Part shown: positions 46,775 through 54,131 of the stretch, one piece after another
Layout: every line of letters begins with the position of its first letter
Numbering within the stretch: position 1 is the stretch's first letter
DNA from: Microbacterium sp. CSI-V
GTDB lineage: Bacteria > Actinomycetota > Actinomycetes > Actinomycetales > Microbacteriaceae
Assembly: GCF_001984105.1 (NCBI RefSeq)
Contig: NZ_MTQM01000008.1
Span: forward strand, 186,001-250,000
DNA: 64,000 nucleotides
Direction: 5' to 3'
The notes under the pieces: generated by a model
Databases searched by the model: none
The model's input: only the letters and a program-made list of their open reading frames with translations
Told to the model about the DNA's origin: nothing
Made by a program: the position numbers and the translations under genes

Positions 46775-48523
46775 GTGACCGCCCACCCGCACCCGACCGC
46801 CGCGGCGCCCCGCGCGGGCGTCGACGCCCTCCTGCGCCTGCGGAACGTCGCCGTCACGCACTTCGAGGCCGACCGCGCGACCCCCGCCGATGTGAGCTTC
46901 GAGGTGCGCCCCGGCGAGGTGGTGCTCGTGCTCGGACCGAGCGGGTCGGGCAAGTCGACCCTGGCTCTCACGATGAACGGGCTGCTCCCGCACGTCGTCC
47001 CGGGCGACGTCACCGGCACGGTGATCGTGAGCGGGACGGATGCCGCGACCACCCCGGTCGCCGAGCTCGCGCAGACCGTCGCGATGGTCTTCCAGGACCC
47101 CGACGCCCAGCTCATCACCGGCACCGTGCTCGACGAGGTGTGCTTCGGTCCGGAGAACCTCCGCCTCCCCGTCGACGAGGTGCTCGCGCGAGCCGAGGCG
47201 GCCCTCCGCCGCGTGGGGCTCTGGGACCGGCGCGACGACTCCCCCGACATCCTCTCCGGAGGGGGCCGGCAGCGTCTCGCGATCGCGTGCGCGCTGGCCA
47301 TGGCCTCCCCTCTCCTGGTGCTCGACGAGCCGACCGCGAGCCTCGATCCGGCCGGGGTCGCGGAGGTCTACTCGGCGCTGCGCGAGGTCGTCGCGACCGG
47401 GGATCGGGCGATTCTGCTCATCGAGCACGACCTGGATGCCGCGGTGGAGCTCGTCGATCGGGTCGTCGCGCTCGACGGCGCGGGGCGCGTGATCGCCGAC
47501 GGTGACGTCGACGAGGTTCTGCGCGGGCGGGCGCTCGAGCTGCACGGACTCGGGGTGTGGCTCCCGACCGCGACACTTGCGGCGCTGCGGCTCCGCCGCG
47601 CGGGCTATGCGCTGCCGCGACTGCCGCTCACGCCCGAGGAGCTTCGGGCGGCGCTCGAGGATGCGGCGCCCCCCGCTGTGGCATCCGTTCCCGGTCCGAC
47701 CCCGGTGCGGGTCGGGGGCGAGCCGATCGTCCGCGTGCGCGGTCTGAGGGTGACGCGGGGCCGCACGCCCGTGCTGCACGCCGTCGACCTCGACGTGCGA
47801 GAAGGCGAGTTCGTCGCCGTCGTCGGCCCCAACGGTGCCGGGAAGACGACCCTGGCCCAGGCGATCGCCGGCGTCCGACGGCCTCCGCGCGGTGCCGTCC
47901 GCATCGACGGGCGCGACGTGCGACGCCTGTCCCCTCGACGGCTGTCGCGCCACGTCGGGTTCGTGTTCCAGAACCCCGAGCACCAGTTCGTCACGACGAC
48001 GGTCCTCGACGAGCTCGCCCACGGCCTCCGTCGGATGCGGCTCCCCGAAGCGGAGGTGCGCAGCCGCGTCGACGAGATGCTCGGGCGGTTCGGCCTCGCC
48101 GATCTCGCGGACACCCACCCGTTCCTGCTCTCGGGCGGGCAGAAGCGACGACTGTCGGTGGGGACGGCGCTCGTCGGCGGGGCCCGGCTGCTCGTGCTCG
48201 ACGAGCCGACCTACGGACAGGATCGCGCCCGCGTCGACGAGATGATGGCGATGCTCGACGATCTCCGCGACGGGGGCACGACGATCATCGTGGTCACGCA
48301 CGATCTGCAGCTCGTCGCCGAGCACGCCGACCGGGTGGTCGTGATGGATGCCGGGCGCCTCGCCGCCGACGCCCCCGCCGATGCCGTGTTCGCCGACGCG
48401 CCGCTGCTCGAGCGCACGGGCCTGGGCGTCCCGCCCCTGCGCCGCGCGTTCACCGGGCTGCAGCGGCATCCGGAGCTGGCGGCGATCACGCGCCTCCGCG
48501 ACGTCCCCGGCGGTGGATCGTGA
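46775..48523 (+). CDS. ECF transporter ATPase with two fused ABC domains (YkoD-like)
   Basis: The 582-aa protein fuses two ATPase domains. The first has Walker A LGPSGSGKST, signature LSGGGRQR and Walker B LLVLDEPTAS; the second GPNGAGKTT, LSGGQKRR and LLVLDEPTYG, with Q-loops FQDPDAQ and FQNPEHQ typical of EcfA subunits. It would power the S and T components. The GTG start has GAAGGA nearby. Its promoter carries the iron-type box, which suggests control by iron rather than by a thiamine riboswitch; I find no THI box. Confidence 0.9.
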   Translation: MTAHPHPTAAAPRAGVDALLRLRNVAVTHFEADRATPADVSFEVRPGEVVLVLGPSGSGKSTLALTMNGLLPHVVPGDVTGTVIVSGTDAATTPVAELAQTVAMVFQDPDAQLITGTVLDEVCFGPENLRLPVDEVLARAEAALRRVGLWDRRDDSPDILSGGGRQRLAIACALAMASPLLVLDEPTASLDPAGVAEVYSALREVVATGDRAILLIEHDLDAAVELVDRVVALDGAGRVIADGDVDEVLRGRALELHGLGVWLPTATLAALRLRRAGYALPRLPLTPEELRAALEDAAPPAVASVPGPTPVRVGGEPIVRVRGLRVTRGRTPVLHAVDLDVREGEFVAVVGPNGAGKTTLAQAIAGVRRPPRGAVRIDGRDVRRLSPRRLSRHVGFVFQNPEHQFVTTTVLDELAHGLRRMRLPEAEVRSRVDEMLGRFGLADLADTHPFLLSGGQKRRLSVGTALVGGARLLVLDEPTYGQDRARVDEMMAMLDDLRDGGTTIIVVTHDLQLVAEHADRVVVMDAGRLAADAPADAVFADAPLLERTGLGVPPLRRAFTGLQRHPELAAITRLRDVPGGGS

Positions 48524-49278
48524 CCGCCGTCGCGCTCGCGCCGGCCCCGACGGCGTTCCTCGTCGGCCTGAACCCGCTCGCGAAGATCGCCGCGGCGCTC
48601 CCCGCGATGCTGGCGCTCGTCTTCGCGCGCGATCTCACGACCCCCACGACCTTCCTCGTCCTGTCGTACGTCCTGCTCCTGTGCGGCGCCCGGTGGTCTG
48701 CGCGGCTGTTCACGATGCTCGGAGCGGTCGTGCCGCTCGCGGTGACCGTGGTCGGCCTGGGCTTCGCCGTCTGGGTGGATCCCTCGATCGGCGGCGTCGC
48801 GGTACTGCGTGTCGGCGGCTGGACCCTCACCGACGGCGCCCTCGCCGTGGGCTTCTCGACCGGACTGCGCCTGGCCGCGATCATGACGCTCGCCCTCCTC
48901 GGGGGACTCACGACCGCCGGCACCGACCTCGTCCGCGCCCTCGTGCAGCAGCTGCGCGTGCCGTACCGGGTCGGCTACGCGGCCCTCGCGGCGATCCGCT
49001 TCGTCCCGCGCTTCGGTCGCGAGCTCGAGACCATCCGCCAGGCGCAGCGTGTCCGAGGGGTCGGGGGCTTCGCGCCGACCCGGTGGATCCGCACCGTGGT
49101 GCCCCTTCTCGCCGGCGCGATCCGCCACGCGGAGCGGGTGGCCCTGGCGATGGATGCCCGCGCCTTCGGCGCCCACCCCGATCGCACGGAGAGGCACCTC
49201 GTCCCGTGGCGACGGCGGGACACCGCGTTCGTGCTGGCGTTCTGGGCGGTGTCGGCGGCGGTGTTCCTCGCCGTGTGA
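48520..49278 (+). CDS. ECF transporter T component (YkoC/EcfT-like)
   Basis: A 252-aa membrane protein with about five TM helices that couples the ATPases to the S subunit. The two Arg-containing coupling motifs appear as FGRELETIRQAQRVRG and AIRHAERVALAMDARAFGAH, the ARG-type signature of EcfT. GTG 48520 overlaps the ATPase stop (GTGA), so both are one operon. The S component is not in this operon. Confidence 0.9.
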   Translation: MTAVALAPAPTAFLVGLNPLAKIAAALPAMLALVFARDLTTPTTFLVLSYVLLLCGARWSARLFTMLGAVVPLAVTVVGLGFAVWVDPSIGGVAVLRVGGWTLTDGALAVGFSTGLRLAAIMTLALLGGLTTAGTDLVRALVQQLRVPYRVGYAALAAIRFVPRFGRELETIRQAQRVRGVGGFAPTRWIRTVVPLLAGAIRHAERVALAMDARAFGAHPDRTERHLVPWRRRDTAFVLAFWAVSAAVFLAV

Positions 49279-49284
49279 CGCGGG

Positions 49285-50394
49285 TCAGTACGTCGGCGCG
49301 GCCGGGAGACCGAAGAACTCCTCGAGGGTCGTGAAACCCCCGTCGTGATACGCCTTCGCGAGCTCGGGCCCGATGTAACGGAGGTGCCACGCCTCGGGCT
49401 CGTACCCGGTGACGTCGATGCGACCGACGTCGTACCGGGTGATGAAGCCGTACTCCCAGGCGTGGTCGCGCACCCACGCGCCCTGGCTCGACCCGGCGAC
49501 GTCGTCGAGGGTGCCGCAGGAGCGGTTGCACGGCACGATGTCGACCGCCAGCCCCGACTGGTGCTCGCTGAACCCGGCGCGCGCGCTCTCGCGGTCGGCT
49601 TCTTCCACCCCACCGACCGCGACGCGATCCGCGTACGTCGCCTGCTGGTTCTCGTAGGAGCGGAAGGCGCTGAGATACCCGATCTCGCCCGCCGCGGCAT
49701 CCGCGGCCGCGCCCACGAGCGTCGTCAACGCGTCGGCCGCGGTTCGGCGCAGGCCCGATTCCTTGAGGGCGCGCACATCGTCGGGCATCACGAGGTCGCC
49801 GGGCCGGTAGTCGGCGGGGTCGAACGGACGCTTCTTGTTCACCACGACCCATTCGCGGTTCGGGTCCGACAGCGAGATGCACGGAGCGATCCCGGATGCC
49901 ACGGCGGACCGGAACGCCCCCGCCCCGCCGATCGCGGCGATCGTCGCGGTGTCGTCGCCCGTTGCGAGGACGGCGGTGAACGCCGGGTCGTCGCACGGGC
50001 TCGTCGGCGCGGGCGCCTCGGCGATCACCGGGACGGGCAGGCCCTCCGCCGGCACCGCCGGTGGACCGACCATCGCCGCCGCCTCGGGCGCGGCCACCGG
50101 GGTGGACACGTTTCCCGCCGTCGCAATGCCCGCGGCGATGAGTCCCGCGGCCACGGCCGTCAGCCCGAGCGCCAGCACCGCCACCCGTCGACGGACCCGC
50201 CGTGGGCGCGAAACCCACCGCACGCCCAGACCCGCGGCCGAGGGGGCGTCGCGTCGCAGGCGCCGCGTCATCGGCGCGACGGGCTCTCCCGGAGGCGCGA
50301 CCACCTCGATCGCTTCCGTCGCCCGCCGTTCGGCCTCGGCGCGCGCGGCGCGGCGGGGCGAGAGCTCGGGATCGAAGGAAGTCACTCGACCCAT
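49285..50394 (-). CDS. D-alanyl-D-alanine carboxypeptidase, M15B (VanY-like)
   Basis: The 369-aa protein has a long cytoplasmic Arg-rich N-terminus, one TM helix at about 72-95 (VAVLALGLTAVAAGLIAAGIA), a Pro/Ala linker and the extracellular M15 domain with YLSAFRSYENQQ, the zinc motif SEHQSGLAVDI and the terminal EAWHLRYIGPELA. It would trim terminal D-Ala from peptidoglycan stem peptides. Convergent with the T-component gene (6 bp apart). ATG 50394 follows a GGGAG sequence; GTG 50385 is possible. Confidence 0.92.
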   Translation of the reverse strand: MGRVTSFDPELSPRRAARAEAERRATEAIEVVAPPGEPVAPMTRRLRRDAPSAAGLGVRWVSRPRRVRRRVAVLALGLTAVAAGLIAAGIATAGNVSTPVAAPEAAAMVGPPAVPAEGLPVPVIAEAPAPTSPCDDPAFTAVLATGDDTATIAAIGGAGAFRSAVASGIAPCISLSDPNREWVVVNKKRPFDPADYRPGDLVMPDDVRALKESGLRRTAADALTTLVGAAADAAAGEIGYLSAFRSYENQQATYADRVAVGGVEEADRESARAGFSEHQSGLAVDIVPCNRSCGTLDDVAGSSQGAWVRDHAWEYGFITRYDVGRIDVTGYEPEAWHLRYIGPELAKAYHDGGFTTLEEFFGLPAAPTY

Positions 50395-50512
50395 TCTCTC
50401 CCGCCGCTCCGAGCCGGTCGAGGGGGCGCACGGACGGGCACGGAATCCCCCGTTGCCCGGAAGCGCCCGCCCGGGCAGGGTGGGAGGGGTGGAATCCGAC
50501 CGGGGGGCAACG

Positions 50513-51901
50513 ATGATCGACGACCACGACCGCGAAGCGCTGCGTACGGTTTCCCGCTACCTGGAGCACGTGCAGAGGGTCGCCGCAGACGACCACGCGG
50601 ACGGACGCAGCGCGTTGGCCGACGTCATCTCCGACCATTTGGGGGTGGATGCCGCGACCGTCCCCGTCACGACGGAGTCGCTGTCGCTGCACCGGTACGT
50701 GGATGCGGACATCGCCCTCGACGAGTTGACGGCCGTCGGCGGCGGCCGCGTCATCGGCGTCACGGGCGGCGACCAGCGGTGGCACGTCTCGGCATCCGAG
50801 CTCCTGGCGTCCTCCTACGCGCGGTTCGCACCCGGCCCCATCTCGTACGAGACGCGCGCGATCGGTCCCGGCACCGAGCGACGCGTCGTCGCCTTCGGCG
50901 TTCGGCTTCTGACGTTCGACGGGCACCCCCTGGCGGTGGTGCAGCGTTCGAGTTCGCCGAACGTCATGCCGCCGGCCGCACGGCTGGAAGTGTTCGGATC
51001 CGACCCGGATGCCACGAGCGCCGCGCTCGCCGAAATCCGACGCCTCATGGTCGAGCGGAGCGTGCTGCGCGGCCAGGTGCTGTCGTTCGCGCCGACCGAG
51101 TACGGGTCGCACGCGGGAGCGACGTTCCTCCCCCGCCCGTCCGTCGAGGCCGACGACGTCGTGCTCGCGGACGGCGTGCTGCAGACCATCGTCGACCACG
51201 TGGTGGGCATCGGCGACCAGCGCGAGGTCCTGCGCGCCGCGGGGCAGCACCTCAAGCGCGGTGTCCTGCTGTACGGGCCGCCCGGCACCGGCAAGACGCT
51301 GACGGTGCGCCATCTGCTGTCGCGCACGCCGGGCACCACCGCCGTCGTGCTCACCGGGTCGAGCATCCGCTTCGTGTCCGCGGCCGCGGAGATCGCGCGC
51401 ACGTTCGCGCCCGCGCTCGTCGTGCTCGAGGACATCGACCTCGTCGCCGCCGACCGCGCGTACTCGCCCGAGCCGGTCCTGTTCGACGTGCTCGACGCGT
51501 TGGACGGCCTGGAACCGGATGCCGACATCGCGTTCGTGATGACCACGAACCACGTGCAGATCCTCGAGGAGGCCCTCGCGGCCCGCCCCGGCCGCGTCGA
51601 CCTCGGCGTCGAGATCGCCCTGCCCGATGTCACCGCCCGACGCCGCCTGTTCCAGCACTACGCGGGCAGCCTTCCCTTCTCCGCCGACGCGCTGCACGCC
51701 GCCGCTGAGCGCGCCGAGGGCACGACCGGCTCGTTCGCGAAAGAACTGGTGCGCCGTGCGGTCCTGCGGGCGGCGCTCCGCGGGGACGAGCTGCCCACCG
51801 ACGACGACCTCGCGGCCGCGCTCGACGACCTGCTGTCGTCTGGCGCGGCGCTGACCCGGCTGTTGCTCGGCGGACGGGAGTCTCTTTCTTCTAGTCAGTG
51901 A
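50513..51901 (+). CDS. AAA+ ATPase (26S-regulatory/FtsH-like domain) of unknown role
   Basis: A 462-aa soluble protein. Its N-terminal 220 residues have no domain I recognise. The AAA module has Walker [18 protein letters not shown], Walker B LVVLEDIDLVA, sensor 1 AFVMTTNHV and the ARPGRVDLGVEIALPD arginine-finger region. Similar proteins occur alone in actinobacteria and are annotated only as ATP-binding proteins. GGGGGG lies just upstream of ATG 50513. The tail extends into an AT-richer stretch where the next gene's promoter region begins. Confidence 0.85.
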   Translation: MIDDHDREALRTVSRYLEHVQRVAADDHADGRSALADVISDHLGVDAATVPVTTESLSLHRYVDADIALDELTAVGGGRVIGVTGGDQRWHVSASELLASSYARFAPGPISYETRAIGPGTERRVVAFGVRLLTFDGHPLAVVQRSSSPNVMPPAARLEVFGSDPDATSAALAEIRRLMVERSVLRGQVLSFAPTEYGSHAGATFLPRPSVEADDVVLADGVLQTIVDHVVGIGDQREVLRAAGQHLKRGVLLYGPPGTGKTLTVRHLLSRTPGTTAVVLTGSSIRFVSAAAEIARTFAPALVVLEDIDLVAADRAYSPEPVLFDVLDALDGLEPDADIAFVMTTNHVQILEEALAARPGRVDLGVEIALPDVTARRRLFQHYAGSLPFSADALHAAAERAEGTTGSFAKELVRRAVLRAALRGDELPTDDDLAAALDDLLSSGAALTRLLLGGRESLSSSQ

Positions 51902-51921
51902 CGCACACGCTTGCCAATTCA

Positions 51922-51937
51922 TCGAACACATGTTCCC
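51922..51937. promoter_or_regulatory. LexA-like (SOS) box upstream of the radical SAM gene
   Basis: TCGAACACATGTTCCC matches the actinobacterial SOS box TCGAAC-N4-GTTCGA at 10 of 12 fixed positions and ends eight bases before ATG 51946. Confidence 0.5.
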
Positions 51938-51945
51938 ATTGGGGG

Positions 51946-54081
51946 ATGAGGTGGCAGGGACAGAAGCTGGGCGTCGACGACACGGCGGCGCTGCCCGGCA
52001 TGGAGCGCATGGACGGTCTCGTCCGTTCCGTGACGACTCCCGAGTTCGCAGGAATGACCTTCCACGAGGTGCTCGCCAAGACGGCGCTCAACCGCGTCCC
52101 GGGCGCCTCGGCGATGCCCTTCGACTGGACGGTGAATCCCTACCGGGGATGCAGTCATGCGTGTGCCTACTGCCTGTCCCCCGACACGCTCATCATGACC
52201 GCCGACGGGAGACATGTGCCTCTCCGCGAGGTCAAGATCGACGATGAGATCATCGGCACGCAGAAGCAGGGCGCCTACCGCCGATTCGTGCGCACGACGG
52301 TCACAGCCAAGTGGCCCACGAGAAAGCGCGCCTTCCGAGTGACGTTGGCCGACGGAACGGAGATCGTCGCCAGCGCTGACCACCGCTTCCTTACCGACCG
52401 AGGGTGGAAGTTCGTCTCCGGCGCGATGCAGGGGTCGAATCAGCGCCCCTATCTGACGACGTCGAACCGTCTGCAGGGGTTCGGTCTGGGCGCCCCGATC
52501 GCTCATCCAGTCGAGAGCGAAGACCGCAAGCAGGGGTATGTCACCGGCATGATCCGCGGCGACGGCATGATCTTCCACCGAACATACGACGACGGACATC
52601 GGGTCCGCGACATCCACCGATTCCGCGTCGCGCTCGCAGACCCGGAGCCGCTGGCGCTGACTCGCGCCTACATGGATGATCTCGATATCCAGACGACGCA
52701 ACGCCCATTCGCGGTGCCTGAGGGATACCGGCCGATGACGGCTCTACACACAGCGCGTTCAGCGGACATCGCCCGCCTCGAGGATCACATCAGGGTCCCG
52801 CAACACCGATCCTCGGAGTGGCTCGCGGGATTCCTGGGCGGGATCTTCGATGCGGAGGGGTCCTGCTCCCGCGGCATCCTGAGAATCTCGAACGCGAACC
52901 CCGAACTGCTCGATCTGATCGAGGAGGGCTTCGCACACTTCGGCTTCGATGCCGTGCGCGAGAGCAAGACGACCACGGACGTGTGCTCCGTTCGACTTCG
53001 CGGCGGGCTGGCTGCGCGACAGCGCTTCTTCCGTATCGCGCGCCCTGCCCTGACGCGGAAGCTCGACGTCGTAGGGGCCGCCGTGAAGACCAGCTCCGAC
53101 CTCCGCGTCGTCGCCGTGGAAGACCTCGGGTACGAGATCGACATGATCGATATCAGCACCGGCACGGGGGACTTCATCGCCAACGGCGTCGTCAGCCACA
53201 ACTGCTTCGCCCGCAAGACGCACGAATACCTGGACCTCGACTCGGGGGCCGACTTCGACTCCCAGATCGTCGTGAAGATCAACGTCGCCGACGTACTGCG
53301 CAGCGAGCTGCGACGAGGATCGTGGGCGCGGGAACCCGTGATGCTCGGGACGAACACCGATCCGTATCAGCGGGCCGAGGGTCGCTACCGCCTGATGCCC
53401 GACATCATCGGCGCGCTCGCCGAGAACCGCACGCCGTTCTCGATCCTCACCAAGGGCACGCTGCTCCGGCGTGACCTACCGCTCCTCACCGATGCGGCGA
53501 AAGAGGTGCGGGTGACGCTCGCGATGTCGATCGCGGTGTTCGACGACGCGCTGCAACGATCGCTCGAGCCCGGCACCCCCACCGCGGAGGCGCGACTCGA
53601 CACCGTTCGGGCGGCGACCGCGGCCGGGTTCCGCGTGACGGTCTTCCTCATGCCGATCCTCCCGCACCTCACCGACTCGGTCGCCGCCCTCGACCACGCT
53701 CTCGGGCGCATCCGTGCCGCCGGCGCGGCGCGAGTCGTGTACGGGGCACTTCACCTTCGGCCCGGGGCGAAGGAGTGGTTCCTGCAGTGGCTCGAGCGCG
53801 AGCATCCGGAACTCATGTCCTCCTACCGGGGTCTGTACCCGGGGGTGTCGGTGCAGGCACCGCAGGCCTACCGGCGCTGGCTCGGCAAGCGCGTGCAGCC
53901 GCTGCTGAAGATGCATCGCCTAGACGGATGGGACGAGGACGACCACCCGCGCGGCCGACCGCAGCCGGGGCTCGCCGCGCGCACGGCGACCGCACCGCGA
54001 CTCGGACCCGTCCGCACCACCGGGTCGGCGGCATCCGCCCGCCCGTCCGTCGCCCCCGCCAGCGAACCGACCCTGTTCTGA
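51946..54081 (+). CDS. SplB/Rv2578c-type radical SAM protein containing an intein
   Basis: The 711-aa precursor is a 367-aa radical SAM protein split by a 344-aa intein. The host starts MRWQGQKLGVDD and carries the 4Fe-4S motif CSHACAY-(intein)-CFARKTHEYLDLD, giving CxxxCxxC only after splicing. Later motifs VMLGTNTDPYQRAEGRYRLM and PFSILTKGTLLRRDLPLL match the Rv2578c group of the spore-photoproduct-lyase (SplB) superfamily. ATG 51946 is chosen by that start; GTG 51898 would overlap the AAA gene (GTGA) but adds 16 unconserved residues. A LexA-like box lies just upstream. The biochemical reaction is unknown. Confidence 0.92.
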   Translation: MRWQGQKLGVDDTAALPGMERMDGLVRSVTTPEFAGMTFHEVLAKTALNRVPGASAMPFDWTVNPYRGCSHACAYCLSPDTLIMTADGRHVPLREVKIDDEIIGTQKQGAYRRFVRTTVTAKWPTRKRAFRVTLADGTEIVASADHRFLTDRGWKFVSGAMQGSNQRPYLTTSNRLQGFGLGAPIAHPVESEDRKQGYVTGMIRGDGMIFHRTYDDGHRVRDIHRFRVALADPEPLALTRAYMDDLDIQTTQRPFAVPEGYRPMTALHTARSADIARLEDHIRVPQHRSSEWLAGFLGGIFDAEGSCSRGILRISNANPELLDLIEEGFAHFGFDAVRESKTTTDVCSVRLRGGLAARQRFFRIARPALTRKLDVVGAAVKTSSDLRVVAVEDLGYEIDMIDISTGTGDFIANGVVSHNCFARKTHEYLDLDSGADFDSQIVVKINVADVLRSELRRGSWAREPVMLGTNTDPYQRAEGRYRLMPDIIGALAENRTPFSILTKGTLLRRDLPLLTDAAKEVRVTLAMSIAVFDDALQRSLEPGTPTAEARLDTVRAATAAGFRVTVFLMPILPHLTDSVAALDHALGRIRAAGAARVVYGALHLRPGAKEWFLQWLEREHPELMSSYRGLYPGVSVQAPQAYRRWLGKRVQPLLKMHRLDGWDEDDHPRGRPQPGLAARTATAPRLGPVRTTGSAASARPSVAPASEPTLF
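52171..53202 (+). other. Intein with LAGLIDADG-type homing endonuclease
   Basis: Residues 76-419 of the precursor. It begins CLSPDTLIM with the usual splicing Cys1, has block B GTEIVASADHRF, the two endonuclease helices GYVTGMIRGDG and LAGFLGGIFDAEGS, and ends with block F IDISTGTGDFIANGVVSHN, where the final His-Asn precedes Cys+1. The Cys+1 is the third iron-sulfur ligand of the host. Base composition is lower in GC than the neighbours (36 of 60 in 52561-52620). All splicing residues are present, so it should be active. Confidence 0.93.
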
Positions 54082-54087
54082 AACGGC

Positions 54088-54122
54088 GAAAGCCCCGCCC
54101 GCACACGGCGGACGGGGCTTTC
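54088..54122. terminator. Bidirectional terminator between radical SAM gene and DEAD-box helicase
   Basis: A 15-bp stem with one mismatch (54088-54102 and 54108-54122) with GAAAGCCCCG and its complement at the base gives A- and T-runs for both convergent genes. Confidence 0.88.
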
Positions 54123-54131
54123 GAGATCGAC

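Noticed and set aside
51898..51945. GTG 51898 as the start of the radical SAM gene (GTGA overlap with the AAA gene)
   Set aside because: The conserved family start is MRW at 51946, and the upstream 16 residues are unconserved and contain the LexA-like box.
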